Shown here: one piece after another, positions 38,530-47,620 of the stretch
How positions within the stretch are numbered: the first letter of the stretch is position 1
Layout of the letters: the number at the start of each line of letters is the position of its first letter
DNA from: an alpha proteobacterium AAP38
GTDB lineage: Bacteria > Pseudomonadota > Alphaproteobacteria > Azospirillales > Azospirillaceae
DNA: 64,000 nt
Direction: 5' to 3'
NCBI GenBank assembly: GCA_001296005.1
Contig: LJHR01000035.1
Span: 186,001 to 250,000, forward strand
The notes under the pieces: model-generated
Databases searched by the model: none
The model's input: only the letters and a program-made list of their open reading frames with translations
Told to the model about the DNA's origin: nothing
Made by a program: the position numbers and the translations under genes

Positions 38530-40041
38530 GTGCGCACCCTTCCGGACGACAGCACCTTCATCCGCACCTATGACAGCGGAGCGGCGCAGGTGCTCTGGAC
38601 CCGGCTGGTCAGCGATCTGGACACCCCCGTTTCCGCCATGCTGAAGCTGGTGCGCGGGCGTCCCAACGCTTTCCTGCTGGAATCGGTCACCGGTGGTTCG
38701 GTGCGCGGGCGTTACTCCATCATCGGCCTGAAGCCCGACCTGATCTGGCGCTGCCGGGGCACGAGGGCGGAGATCAACCGCAACGCGGCGGTTGACCCCG
38801 ACAGCTTCATCCCTTGCGCCGAAGACCCGTTGAAGGCCCTGACGGCGCTGCTGGACGAAAGCCGCATCGATCTGCCGGCGGAGCTGCCGCCCATGTCGGC
38901 GGGCCTGTTCGGTTATTTGGGCTATGACATGGTCCGGTTGATGGAGAAGCTGCCCGACAGCAACCCCAACAACCTGGATATCGAAGACAGCATCATGATC
39001 CGGCCGACCGTCATGGCGGTTTTTGACGGGATCGAAAATGTCGTGACGGTCATCACGCCGGTCCGCCCGCAGGCCGGTGTGTCGGCGGATCAGGCGTTGG
39101 ACGAGGCCAAAGCCCGGTTGGCGGAATCGGTAGCCGATCTGCAAGGACCGGTGCCCGCCGCCTATGAAACGACCCTGGACCTCACAGCCCTTCCGGCACC
39201 GGAGTCGAATACGGCGCGGCAGGAATATTATGGGATCGTGGAGAAGGCGAAGGAGTATATCCGCGCCGGCGACATCTTCCAGGTGGTGCCCAGCCAGCGT
39301 TTCTCGGTGCCCTTCACCCTGCCGCCCTTCGCGCTGTATCGCGCGCTGCGCCGCCTGAACCCATCGCCCTTCCTGTTCTTCCTGGATTTCGGCGGCCTGT
39401 CGGTTGTCGGGTCAAGCCCGGAAATCCTGGTGCGCCTGCGTGACGACACCGTCACCATCCGCCCCATCGCCGGCACACGCCGCCGTGGCAAGGATGCGGC
39501 GGAGGATAAGGAACTGGCGGCAGACCTGCTGTCCGATCCAAAGGAACTGGCAGAGCATCTGATGCTGCTGGATCTGGGCCGCAATGATGTGGGCCGGGTA
39601 TCGCGCACAGGAACCGTTACGGTAACGGAAAAGTTCACGATCGAGTATTACTCCCACGTCATGCATATCGTTTCGAACGTGGAAGGAAAGCTGAACCCCA
39701 AGTTCACGCCAATCGAGGCGCTGGTCGCCGGCTTCCCCGCCGGCACCGTATCGGGCGCGCCCAAGGTGCGGGCCATGGAGATCATTGACGAGTTGGAGAA
39801 GACAAGGCGCGGCATCTATGGCGGCTGCATCGGCTATTTCGCGGCCAATGGCACGATGGATACCTGCATCGCCCTGCGCACCGCCGTCCTGAAGGATGGT
39901 GTCATGCATGTGCAGGCCGGTGGCGGTGTGGTCGCCGACAGCGATCCGGAAGCCGAGTATCAGGAGACCGTGAACAAGGCAAAGGCTCTGTTCAAGGCTG
40001 CTGAGGAGGCTGTCCGCTTCGCGCAGGAAAGCCGTGGCTGA
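38530..40041 (+). CDS. trpE: Anthranilate synthase component I
   Basis: Encodes 503 residues from a GTG with AGGAG 9 bases upstream. It converts chorismate to anthranilate with ammonia from TrpG. The tryptophan feedback-site region FLLESVTGG is near residue 54. The chorismate-binding domain (about 230-495) has FLFFLDFGGLSVVGSSPEIL, PIAGTRRRGKD, VMHIVSNVEGKL and GAPKVRAMEIIDELE. No trpG, trpD or trpC follows here. The 5-base spacing to ppiD and 8-base overlap with the next gene indicate co-transcription. Confidence 0.96.
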   Translation: MRTLPDDSTFIRTYDSGAAQVLWTRLVSDLDTPVSAMLKLVRGRPNAFLLESVTGGSVRGRYSIIGLKPDLIWRCRGTRAEINRNAAVDPDSFIPCAEDPLKALTALLDESRIDLPAELPPMSAGLFGYLGYDMVRLMEKLPDSNPNNLDIEDSIMIRPTVMAVFDGIENVVTVITPVRPQAGVSADQALDEAKARLAESVADLQGPVPAAYETTLDLTALPAPESNTARQEYYGIVEKAKEYIRAGDIFQVVPSQRFSVPFTLPPFALYRALRRLNPSPFLFFLDFGGLSVVGSSPEILVRLRDDTVTIRPIAGTRRRGKDAAEDKELAADLLSDPKELAEHLMLLDLGRNDVGRVSRTGTVTVTEKFTIEYYSHVMHIVSNVEGKLNPKFTPIEALVAGFPAGTVSGAPKVRAMEIIDELEKTRRGIYGGCIGYFAANGTMDTCIALRTAVLKDGVMHVQAGGGVVADSDPEAEYQETVNKAKALFKAAEEAVRFAQESRG

Positions 40042-41011
40042 CGATTGGAGCCTTGCCGCCGCCGTGCCGGATCGTTTGATCCTGGCCACGGCGGCGGCAC
40101 TGGCCCCTGCGCTGGCCCCGTTGCTGCCGGGTGCCACGATTGTCACCAGCCTTGAGCAACTGCAAACAGAGCTGGTCCGGCACCATGGATTTAGCGTCCG
40201 GTTGGTGAGTGTCGGTTTCGCCAAACGGGTACCCGCATCGCTGCTGTCAGCATGCCGCGCGGGGGCCGTGAATTTCCATGCAGCCCCACCCGACTATCCC
40301 GGTTCGGCGGCAAACCATCTGGCACTTTATGAGGGTGCGGGGCGTTTCGGCGTCACTGCCCATGTCATGGTACCGGCCTTGGATGCCGGCCCCATATTGG
40401 CCTTTGAGGCATTTCCCATCCCCGCCGTCATCGGCCATCGCAGCCTGGATGAGTTGACATGGCCAGCCTTGCTGCGGCTGGTGCAGCGCCTTGGCCCCTG
40501 CCTGCGGAGTACGGCACCCTGGCCGCCGGCACCGGGCCTTTCCTGGCGCGGGACGGCCCGAACCCGGGCCAGCGTGCTGGCCCTGGCCCGGGTCACAGCG
40601 GTAATGGACGCAGAGGAACGACAGCGCCGCTGGCGGGCCTTTCATGAAGGGCCGGACAGTATCCTGACCTTCGAACAGGATGATGGCGACCTCATCTACA
40701 AACCCGGCGGGCGAATCCGCGGATGGGTTGATGGTATCGTCAATGATGCCATCCATGGCTGGGCCTATGATCCGGGCCGAGGTCCTGTCATCCTCCGGGT
40801 GGAAGTGGATGGTCGGCCCTTGGGTGATCTGCCGGCCAATGGCTTTCGCGGCGACGTGGCCGCCGCCGGCCATGGCGATGGGTATTGCGGCTTCAGCATC
40901 CCCCTGGCGGCCTTTCCCAAAGATGCCACCCGTATCGAATTCCTGCTGCCCTCCGATGAATGGTGCCGGCTGCCGGGTAGTCCGGTGATGCTTATTCCAC
41001 CCGGCGCTTGA
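40034..41011 (+). CDS. Formyltransferase-like protein with C-terminal 'GWAYDP' beta domain
   Basis: Encodes 325 residues from a GTG that overlaps the trpE stop by 8 bases. Residues about 40-150 carry formyltransferase signatures: GAVNFHAAPPDYPG (the N-x-H loop), FGVTAHVMVPALDAGPIL (with the catalytic-type Asp). Residues about 230-320 form a different domain (RIRGWVDGIVNDAIHGWAYDP, VEVDGRPLG, GHGDGYCGFSIPL) known to me mainly as an accessory beta module attached to glycosyltransferases and surface-glycan enzymes. The fusion suggests formylation of a sugar or lipid-linked glycan rather than of methionyl-tRNA or GAR; this is inference. Confidence 0.72.
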   Translation: MADDWSLAAAVPDRLILATAAALAPALAPLLPGATIVTSLEQLQTELVRHHGFSVRLVSVGFAKRVPASLLSACRAGAVNFHAAPPDYPGSAANHLALYEGAGRFGVTAHVMVPALDAGPILAFEAFPIPAVIGHRSLDELTWPALLRLVQRLGPCLRSTAPWPPAPGLSWRGTARTRASVLALARVTAVMDAEERQRRWRAFHEGPDSILTFEQDDGDLIYKPGGRIRGWVDGIVNDAIHGWAYDPGRGPVILRVEVDGRPLGDLPANGFRGDVAAAGHGDGYCGFSIPLAAFPKDATRIEFLLPSDEWCRLPGSPVMLIPPGA

Positions 41012-41168
41012 AGCCAGCCATCATCCGACAATGGCGACATGGTCAGGCGGGATGACATTGGTGCCAAGTTCCGGGTGGAGCGTTGCATCCACGAATATTC
41101 CAAATCCGCAGTCGAAACTGTAAACTTACAGAATCTGACCCAGTTTCTCTTTTCATAGGCGGCGTTGC

Positions 41169-41996
41169 GTGCTTTCGCGGATGAACAGGATGCTGGCTTT
41201 GGCCCTGGCCATCGCCTGCTGGATCGGGTCCGCCGCCGCTGCGGACCCGACGATCCTGCGCATGGCAGAAAGCCGCGAAGGCAGCCACCTGTTCTTCCAT
41301 GATGTGCTGAAGGCCGCATTTCAGGCCGAGAATTACCCCATCGAATTGCAAGGCATCGCCGGACCGGGCAAGGAACGGTACAAGATGATGCTGCGTAACG
41401 GTGATCTGGACGTTATGTGGATGGTGCGGGGGGCGGAGCGCGACCGGCAGTATGTACCCGTCGATTTCCCCCTGACCGGTGGCCTGATCGGGCAGCGTGT
41501 CCTGCTGATCAGACCGGAAGACCAGGCAGCCTTTGATCAAATCCGCCGGCTGGAGGATTTCGCACGATTAGGTCTGGTCGCCGGAATGGGCAAAGATTGG
41601 CTGGATGTCGATATCTGGCGCCAGAATAGCCTTCCTGTGTCCGGTGACATTACGGATTGGCGGCTTCTGTTCAAGATGCTGGCGGCAGGCAACCGCGCCA
41701 TTGATTATATGCCGCGCGGCGTATCGGAAGTGATGGCCGATGCCCAGGCCCATCCCGAACTGGTGATCGAAAAGAGATTGCTGCTGCGTTACCGGCGCGA
41801 CAGCATCTTTTATCTGGCCCCGCCGGTTGCCCATCTGGCACCCGTGCTGCTGCGCGGCCTGCGGAAGGTCCGTGACAATGGGACGTATGATAGGCTGGTG
41901 CAAAAGCATTACGGGCACCTGAAGACCGAACTTGCCCTGGACCAGCGTCTCATCCTTGATCTGGTCGATCAGGATGACCGCGCGGCAATCCGGTGA
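41169..41996 (+). CDS. Periplasmic binding-protein-like protein, tandem copy 1
   Basis: Encodes 275 residues. A signal peptide (about 1-24, cleavage after SAAAA) precedes a periplasmic-binding-protein type II fold of about 250 residues (ILRMAESREGSHLFFHDVLK, NGDLDVMWMVRGAERDRQYV, LVAGMGKDWLDVDIWRQNSL). It lacks the clear amino-acid-binding residues of classical family 3 proteins. It is paralogous to the next gene, whose GTG overlaps this stop by 4 bases. No ABC permease is adjacent. Confidence 0.82.
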   Translation: MLSRMNRMLALALAIACWIGSAAAADPTILRMAESREGSHLFFHDVLKAAFQAENYPIELQGIAGPGKERYKMMLRNGDLDVMWMVRGAERDRQYVPVDFPLTGGLIGQRVLLIRPEDQAAFDQIRRLEDFARLGLVAGMGKDWLDVDIWRQNSLPVSGDITDWRLLFKMLAAGNRAIDYMPRGVSEVMADAQAHPELVIEKRLLLRYRRDSIFYLAPPVAHLAPVLLRGLRKVRDNGTYDRLVQKHYGHLKTELALDQRLILDLVDQDDRAAIR

Positions 41997-42859
41997 CCGG
42001 AGCGATGGTATTGACGATCCCCTCCTCCCGTCCGCGATCTGGAACAAAGACCATATGGTCGGGGCTGGCCCTTCTCGCTGTGGCGATGCTTTTCGCGATC
42101 CTGACCGCACAGGCGGCACCAACACGCATCACCGCACCGCAGAGCCTGAACGGCACCCATGTCTATTTCCATGAGGTCCTGACCCGTGCGTTCGCGGCGG
42201 TCGGGCACGAGGTGGAAATCGAGGGCATCGCCGATCCTGCGCGCCCGCGTATGAAGAAAATGCTGAAAAGCGGTGAACTGACCATCATGTGGCTGATTCA
42301 AAGCCCGCAGAATGATCAGGATTTCGTTTCAGTCGATTTTCCCCTGGTGGACGGTCTGGCCTCGCGGCGTATCCTGTTGATCCGGCCACAGGATCAGGCC
42401 CGGTTTGATGGGATCAAGAGCCTGGAAGACCTGCGCCGCTCCGGTCTTGTTGCCGGTATGGGGCCGGACTGGGTGGACTTGGCGCTATGGCATGCCAACA
42501 GCCTGCCCACCAACACACCCGTGTCGGACCCTCGCCGTCTTTATGACATGCTGCGGGTCGGGAACCGGGGCGTGGACTATATCCCGCGTGCGGCCATGGG
42601 CATCCTGGCCGACGCGTCTGTCAATCCCGGCCTTGTCCCCGAACAGCGCCTGCTGCTGCGGTACGAACGCGAGGGCCGATTCTACCTCTCGCCCCAGGCC
42701 GCCGATCTGCGGCCTGCCCTGGAAAAGGGGTTACGGATTTTGCGCGACAACGGAACATTGACGCGACTGAAGGAGAAGCATTTCGGCTCCATCAGCCGCA
42801 CTTTGCAACTGGACCGGCGCCTTGTCCTCTCCCTGCGGGATGATGAAAAACTGAATTGA
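41993..42859 (+). CDS. Periplasmic binding-protein-like protein, tandem copy 2
   Basis: Encodes 288 residues (or 284 from the ATG at 42005). A hydrophobic export segment lies at about 20-44. The mature part parallels the upstream paralogue block by block: NGTHVYFHEVLTRAF, SGELTIMWLIQSPQNDQDFV, SVDFPLVDGLASRRILLIRP, LVAGMGPDWVDLALWHANSL, VDYIPRAAMG. The shared spacing points to local duplication. Ligand and partner are unknown. Confidence 0.82.
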   Translation: MTGAMVLTIPSSRPRSGTKTIWSGLALLAVAMLFAILTAQAAPTRITAPQSLNGTHVYFHEVLTRAFAAVGHEVEIEGIADPARPRMKKMLKSGELTIMWLIQSPQNDQDFVSVDFPLVDGLASRRILLIRPQDQARFDGIKSLEDLRRSGLVAGMGPDWVDLALWHANSLPTNTPVSDPRRLYDMLRVGNRGVDYIPRAAMGILADASVNPGLVPEQRLLLRYEREGRFYLSPQAADLRPALEKGLRILRDNGTLTRLKEKHFGSISRTLQLDRRLVLSLRDDEKLN

Positions 42860-42869
42860 CGGTGCTTTA

Positions 42870-43715
42870 TCAAACCGCCGCAGGCAGACTTTGGCCCAGC
42901 CGCCCGCCAATCCGCACGGGTTCGGCACGCTTGGCAAGGCCGGTACGGTCATCGGTCTCCACGAACACGCCACAGACGCTGACGGTTGCGTCGTTTTCAC
43001 CCGGCGAATAGCGTTCGCCCGGCGTCTTGCGCAGCATCTTGTGGATGGCGGCATCCTTCTTCATGCCGATGACGGTGTCATAGTCACCGCACATGCCGGC
43101 ATCGGTCTGATAGGCCGTACCGCCGTTCAGGATCTGTAGATCGGCGGTGGGGACATGGCAATGCGTGCCGACCACCAAACTGACGCGGCCATCCAGGACA
43201 TGGCCCATGATCATCTTCTCGCTGCTGGCCTCGGCATGCATGTCCATGATGATGGCATCCACACCCGCCGGCCCCATGCGGGCACCGCCCAGGCGGTGGA
43301 TATTCAGCACCTTCTCCACCGGCGGGAACGGGTCATCCAGCGGGTCCATGAAGACGCGGCCCATGGCATTGATCACCATCACTTTATGCCGCCCGTTCTT
43401 GGTCGGCAGGATGGTGAAGCCGCGACCCGGCGTGCCGTCCGGGTAGTTGATGGGGCGCACCAGTTGCGGAAGGCGGCCAATCTGGCCCAGCAATTCCTTC
43501 TGATCCCAGGCATGGTTGCCAAGGGTCACGCAATCCACCCCGGCATCGAACAGTTCCTGCGCGATCTTTTCGGTGATGCCGAAGCCGCCGGCGGCGTTTT
43601 CCCCGTTCACGACGATAAAGTCGGGCTTCAGCCTGGCCTTCAGGTCCGGCAGATGGCGCAACACGCCCTCCCGCCCGCTGCGCCCCACAATATCGCCCAG
43701 GAAAAGCAACCGCAT
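42870..43715 (-). CDS. YmdB-family metallophosphoesterase (TIGR00282 type)
   Basis: Encodes 281 residues with the calcineurin-like metal-site series FLGDIVGRSGREGV (start), NGENAAGGFG (about 39-48), GNHAWDQKE (about 66-74) and GTHCHVPTAD (about 182-191). YmdB homologues hydrolyse cyclic nucleotides such as 2',3'-cAMP in vitro. It lies 17 bases upstream-overlapping in direction with the cyclo-ligase gene, forming part of the minus-strand zapA-6S-fau-ymdB series. Confidence 0.92.
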   Translation of the reverse strand: MRLLFLGDIVGRSGREGVLRHLPDLKARLKPDFIVVNGENAAGGFGITEKIAQELFDAGVDCVTLGNHAWDQKELLGQIGRLPQLVRPINYPDGTPGRGFTILPTKNGRHKVMVINAMGRVFMDPLDDPFPPVEKVLNIHRLGGARMGPAGVDAIIMDMHAEASSEKMIMGHVLDGRVSLVVGTHCHVPTADLQILNGGTAYQTDAGMCGDYDTVIGMKKDAAIHKMLRKTPGERYSPGENDATVSVCGVFVETDDRTGLAKRAEPVRIGGRLGQSLPAAV

Positions 43716-43732
43716 CTGATACCCCGAAGAAT

Positions 43733-44332
43733 TTACGCCGGGCGCCAGGCGCCCTGTTCCGTGACGATCCAGTCAAGCTTTTGATCGTAGGCGTCGATGG
43801 GCAGCTTATCCACCCCCTGCCCCGCATAGCCGATGCCCACGGCGATGGTCGGCGCTTCTGCCCGCAGCACTTCCAGCGTGCGGTCATAGAAGCCGCCGCC
43901 ATAGCCCAGACGATAACCCGCCCGGTCAAAGGCCAGCAGCGGCACCAGCACAATGTCGGGCTGTGCCAGCGGCGCATCGCCCATCGGTTCCATGATGCGG
44001 AAGGCACCGGGCACCAGCGGATGGCCGGGCCGCCACAGCCGGAAGACCAGCGGCCAGGCGCGGCCCATCACCACAGGCAAGGCGGTAGTATGGCCGGCGG
44101 CGGCAAGTCCCGACAGGCCGGGCAACACATCCACCTCATCCCCCTTGGGATGATAGCCCGCAATGGTCAGGGGACCGGGGCGCAGGCCCGGCAGCAGCGG
44201 CAGGAGATGGGTGGCGATGGCAGCCGCCGCAGCGGTACCAGCCGCCGCATGGGCGCGGGCGCGGGCTTCACGCGCCTGGACGCGGGCGGCCTGCTTGGCC
44301 TGGGCGATTGGATCGACGTCCAGGTCTGGCAT
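43733..44332 (-). CDS. 5-formyltetrahydrofolate cyclo-ligase
   Basis: Encodes 199 residues. The start at 44332 (MPDLDVDP) avoids reading the family protein into the 6S RNA gene. KQAARVQAREARAR opens the nucleotide-binding N-terminus; YHPKGDEVDVLPGL and the signature GYRLGYGGGFYDRTLE are near the middle and two-thirds. The enzyme uses ATP to convert 5-formyl-THF to 5,10-methenyl-THF. Position directly downstream of 6S RNA matches the ssrS-ygfA arrangement of many proteobacteria. Confidence 0.94.
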   Translation of the reverse strand: MPDLDVDPIAQAKQAARVQAREARARAHAAAGTAAAAAIATHLLPLLPGLRPGPLTIAGYHPKGDEVDVLPGLSGLAAAGHTTALPVVMGRAWPLVFRLWRPGHPLVPGAFRIMEPMGDAPLAQPDIVLVPLLAFDRAGYRLGYGGGFYDRTLEVLRAEAPTIAVGIGYAGQGVDKLPIDAYDQKLDWIVTEQGAWRPA

Positions 44333-44476
44333 CGTAAAACCGGCGATCTGGTGGAAAACAATACCATCGGTCGGATGTCGACCGATAATACGGCGGCGAC
44401 TGCCGCCCCGCGGCCCGTGCCGCGTAAGCCCAAGCCGCCGGATGGCGGCGCCCGGCGCGTGAGGGAACAAAAAAGC

Positions 44477-44640
44477 GGAAGATGGCCGCCTTGGCCGTTG
44501 GTGAATGCTATCCCTCGTGACCTGTGCAAACAGGTGGGAGCCATATGCCGGCACCACGGCGCCGGTAGGGACAGCCCCCTCGAGGAATGATTATCGGCCC
44601 CGGGGATAAAGCGACCTGACGCACCAGGCAGCCACCTTCC
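44477..44640 (-). ncRNA. ssrS: 6S RNA
   Basis: A 164-nt minus-strand segment between zapA and the 5-FTHF cyclo-ligase gene, the classic ssrS location. The ends form a 14-bp stem with two G-U pairs (44627-44640 with 44477-44490). The CCCCGGGGCCGATAA segment resembles the conserved CCCCTGAGCCGATA of the E. coli RNA. Inner stems GCTGTCCCT/AGGGATAGC, CCGGC/GCCGG and ACCTG/CAGGT give the expected long rod. A run of six T follows just beyond (44469-44474). 6S RNA mimics an open promoter and sequesters sigma-70 RNA polymerase. The exact ends are inferred. Confidence 0.85.
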
Positions 44641-44647
44641 TGTATCC

Positions 44648-44676
44648 TATTTAGGCGCGTTCAAGCCGCGCTGCAA
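44648..44676 (-). promoter_or_regulatory. Putative promoter of 6S RNA
   Basis: TTGCAG (44671-44676) and TAAATA (44648-44653) are separated by 17 bases on the minus strand, inside the 3' end of zapA, and place +1 close to 44640 where the RNA's terminal stem begins. Confidence 0.5.
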
Positions 44677-45013
44677 TGTCTTCGATGCGTTTTGCCAGCG
44701 TATCGACGGCGGCGACCACTTTTGCCTCATCCGCCGGGGCTGTTGCCGGGGCCGGTTGGTGCACAATGGGGGCCGGGGCATGGCCGGCGCGCAGCGACTT
44801 GACCTCGGCCCGTGCCTCCATCAACTCATCCGCCAGCACAATGCAGGTGGCGATCAGGTTCTGCACCTCATGACCCGCCGCACCGCCCGTCAGTTCCTGC
44901 ATACGGGCATCGACATAGGCGGCCAGTTCCAGCAGGCGCTGTTCCTGCCCATCCTCGCAGCTCAGCGAGTGGTTGCGGCCATTCAGGGTGAAATCGACGC
45001 GACGCATGATCAA
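44651..45013 (-). CDS. zapA: Cell division protein ZapA
   Basis: Encodes 120 residues. The N-terminal ZapA domain (about 3-75; VDFTLNGRNHSLSCEDGQEQ, LLELAAYVDARM) is followed by a coiled coil and an Ala/Pro-rich linker with a second short helix (about 95-120). ZapA binds FtsZ and stabilises the Z ring. An ATG two codons downstream is an alternative start. It overlaps the upstream coiled-coil gene by 4 bases. Confidence 0.9.
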   Translation of the reverse strand: MIMRRVDFTLNGRNHSLSCEDGQEQRLLELAAYVDARMQELTGGAAGHEVQNLIATCIVLADELMEARAEVKSLRAGHAPAPIVHQPAPATAPADEAKVVAAVDTLAKRIEDIAARLERA

Positions 45014-45276
45014 CCTTCCTCAAGCACGCCCTGCAGGCGTGAAATCGCCGCGTCCAGGCGAACCTTCATGACGCGGGCCTGTTCCTGTGCCTGACGTTCG
45101 CCATGGCGTGCGGCCGCCAGTTCCGCCTCCAGCCGCAGCTTTTCCGCCAACCAGCCAGCCGTTCCGGCACCTGCATCCAGCCGTTCCAGCCGGCGCGTCA
45201 GGGCGCGGTCCAGCAGGCCGATGGACTTATCCAGGCGCTCCAGCGCGGCGGTGAGGCTGTCCAAGGCGGGGCTCAT
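45010..45276 (-). CDS. DUF4164-like small coiled-coil protein
   Basis: Encodes 88 residues, almost wholly helical and heptad-patterned (LDSLTAALERLDKSIGLLDR, LEAELAAARHGERQAQEQAR). Small coiled-coil proteins of the DUF4164 type commonly precede zapA in alphaproteobacteria; family assignment is by size, pattern and position. The stop overlaps the zapA start, implying coupled translation and perhaps a role near the division ring. Confidence 0.82.
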   Translation of the reverse strand: MSPALDSLTAALERLDKSIGLLDRALTRRLERLDAGAGTAGWLAEKLRLEAELAAARHGERQAQEQARVMKVRLDAAISRLQGVLEEG

Positions 45277-45616
45277 TCAGGGCGGGTGGACGGATGCCGG
45301 CACCATATACGGCACAGACGACAGACCTTAGGGGCCGCCCTCCCCCTACGTCAACATTCGCACCGCGAAAAACGCTGGAATCCGCCTTTTGGACCACCCC
45401 CATGGCCGGGCATCCGCCATGCTTGGCTGTCGCTTGACCCCCCCGATGCTTTTGGCCAATTTGCGGCCACCATTCGGGGGGTATTGGCCGTCGGACCGGG
45501 ACGGTTGCCGCCGCCCGTCCGTCCTGTTGCGACACAGCACCAAGTACAGCGCTTTGTTAGAGCAATGTCCGGCCAGACCCAAAGGCCGGCGCCCCGCATG
45601 AAAGGCCCTTCGCGCA
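45277..45616. other. Intergenic region upstream of tkt
   Basis: This 340-bp stretch between the divergent DUF4164-like gene and tkt holds no supported gene. It must carry promoters for both sides. I see no strong sigma-70 pair, no clear palindrome and no riboswitch pattern; the ribosome binding site of tkt is weak. Confidence 0.5.
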
Positions 45617-47605
45617 ATGTCGTCCGATCTGACCGCTGGCGTGTCCCACGCCGATCTCGCCAACGCCATCCGCGCCCTGTCCATGGACGCGGTGGAAGCC
45701 GCCAAGTCCGGACATCCCGGCATGCCGATGGGCATGGCCGACGTCGCGACCGTCCTGTTCACGCAGTTTTTGAAGTTCGATCCGAAGCGCCCCGACTGGG
45801 CCGACCGCGACCGGTTCATCCTGTCGGCGGGCCACGGCTCGATGCTGCAATACAGCCTGATGTACCTGACCGGGTATGAAGACATCACGCTGGACGAGAT
45901 CAAGCGGTTCCGTCAGATGGGCGCGAAGACCGCCGGCCACCCGGAATTCGGCATGGCGCGCGGCATCGAGATGACCACCGGCCCGCTCGGTCAGGGCATC
46001 TCCACCGCCGTCGGCTTCGCCATGGCCGAGCGCATCCTGAACGCCCGCTTTGGCGACGATCTGGTCGATCACACGACCTATGTCATCGCCGGCGACGGCG
46101 ACCTGCAGGAAGGCATCAGCCACGAAGCCTGCTCGCTGGCCGGCCATCTGGGCCTGTCCAAGCTGATCGTGCTGTGGGATGACAACCGCATCAGCATCGA
46201 CGGTTCCACCGACCTGTCCTTCACCGAGGATGTGAAGGCCCGCTACGCTGCCTATAACTGGGACGTGTCCGCCGTTGACGGTCATGATCCGGTGGCGGTC
46301 GCCAAGGCCATTGCCGCGGCCAAGCTGACGGACAAGCCGTCGCTGATCGCCTGCCGCACCACCATCGGCTATGGCGCGCCGACCAAGGCCAACACCGCCG
46401 GCAGCCATGGCAGCCCGCTGGGCGCCGCCGAGATCGAAGGCGCGCGCAAGGCCCTGAACTGGCCGCATGCGCCGTTCGATATCCCCGACGCCATCCTGCA
46501 TGCGTGGCGCCATTTCGGTGATCGTGGCCATGTGGCCGTCGATGCCTGGGTCAAGCGTCTGGCGCGTTCGCCCAACCGTCTGGCCTTCAAGGCCGCCATC
46601 GCCGGCGACCTGTCGGCAGAGGCGCGCGCCGCCCTGCACGCCCATAAGAAGGCCGTGTCGGAATCCCGTCCGAAGATCGCCACCCGCCAGTCGTCGGGCA
46701 ACACGCTGGACGTCATCGTCCCGCTGATGCCGGAAATGATGGGCGGTTCCGCCGACCTGACCGGGTCCAACAATACCCGCGTCAAGGCCCTGTCCAAGGC
46801 CGTGCAGAAGAACAGCTGGGATGGCCGCTACGTCCATTACGGCGTGCGTGAGCATGGCATGGCCGCCATCATGAACGGCATGGCCCTGCATGGCGGCATC
46901 ATCCCCTATTCCGGCACCTTCCTGGCCTTCTCCGACTATAGCCGCCCGGCCATCCGCCTGGGCGCGCTGATGAAGCAGCGGGTCATCCATGTCATGACCC
47001 ATGACAGCATCGGTCTGGGCGAAGACGGCCCGACGCACCAGCCGGTGGAACATATCCCCGCCCTGCGCTCCATCCCCAACCTGCTGGTCCTGCGCCCCGC
47101 CGACGCCGTGGAAGCGGCGGAAGCCTGGGAAATCGCGCTCGACGCCAAGACCCGGCCCAGCGTCCTGGCCCTGACCCGCCAGAACCTGGCGACAATGCGC
47201 GTGGAGCACACGGACGAGAACCTGTCCGCCAAGGGCGCCTATGTCCTGCGCGAGGCGACCGGCCCCCGCAAGGTTACCCTGCTGGCCACCGGGTCGGAGG
47301 TGGAGATCGCCTTCAACGCGCGCGAAAAGCTGGAAGCCGAAGGCATCCCCACGGCCCTGGTCTCCATGCCGTCCTGGGAACTGTTCGCTGAACAGCCGGA
47401 GGCCTATCAGAAGGCCGTGCTGGGCGATGGTCTGCGCATCGGCGTGGAAGCCATGGTCCGTTTCGGCTGGGACCGCTGGATCGGCGAAAAGGGCGTGTTC
47501 ATCGGCATGCCCGGCTTCGGCGAAAGCGCGCCCTACCAGGAACTGTATGCGCATTTCGGCATCACGGCGGATGCCATCGTGAAGGCGGCGAAGGAGCGGC
47601 TGTAA
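45617..47605 (+). CDS. tkt: Transketolase
   Basis: Encodes 662 residues of the thiamine-diphosphate enzyme of the pentose phosphate pathway. The N-terminal domain has ALSMDAVEAAKSGHPGMPMG, the active-site HGSMLQYSLMYLTGY and the TPP motif GDGDLQEGISHEA. The middle pyrimidine-binding domain has FLAFSDYSRPAIRLGALMK and HDSIGLGEDGPTHQPVEH, the family signature. The C-terminal domain (about 525-662) is complete. A strong terminator follows. Confidence 0.96.
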   Translation: MSSDLTAGVSHADLANAIRALSMDAVEAAKSGHPGMPMGMADVATVLFTQFLKFDPKRPDWADRDRFILSAGHGSMLQYSLMYLTGYEDITLDEIKRFRQMGAKTAGHPEFGMARGIEMTTGPLGQGISTAVGFAMAERILNARFGDDLVDHTTYVIAGDGDLQEGISHEACSLAGHLGLSKLIVLWDDNRISIDGSTDLSFTEDVKARYAAYNWDVSAVDGHDPVAVAKAIAAAKLTDKPSLIACRTTIGYGAPTKANTAGSHGSPLGAAEIEGARKALNWPHAPFDIPDAILHAWRHFGDRGHVAVDAWVKRLARSPNRLAFKAAIAGDLSAEARAALHAHKKAVSESRPKIATRQSSGNTLDVIVPLMPEMMGGSADLTGSNNTRVKALSKAVQKNSWDGRYVHYGVREHGMAAIMNGMALHGGIIPYSGTFLAFSDYSRPAIRLGALMKQRVIHVMTHDSIGLGEDGPTHQPVEHIPALRSIPNLLVLRPADAVEAAEAWEIALDAKTRPSVLALTRQNLATMRVEHTDENLSAKGAYVLREATGPRKVTLLATGSEVEIAFNAREKLEAEGIPTALVSMPSWELFAEQPEAYQKAVLGDGLRIGVEAMVRFGWDRWIGEKGVFIGMPGFGESAPYQELYAHFGITADAIVKAAKERL

Positions 47606-47620
47606 ACAACACACTTAATT

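Noticed and set aside
45557..47614. 685-codon frame antisense to transketolase
   Set aside because: It mirrors tkt codon structure exactly and shows no recognisable domain.
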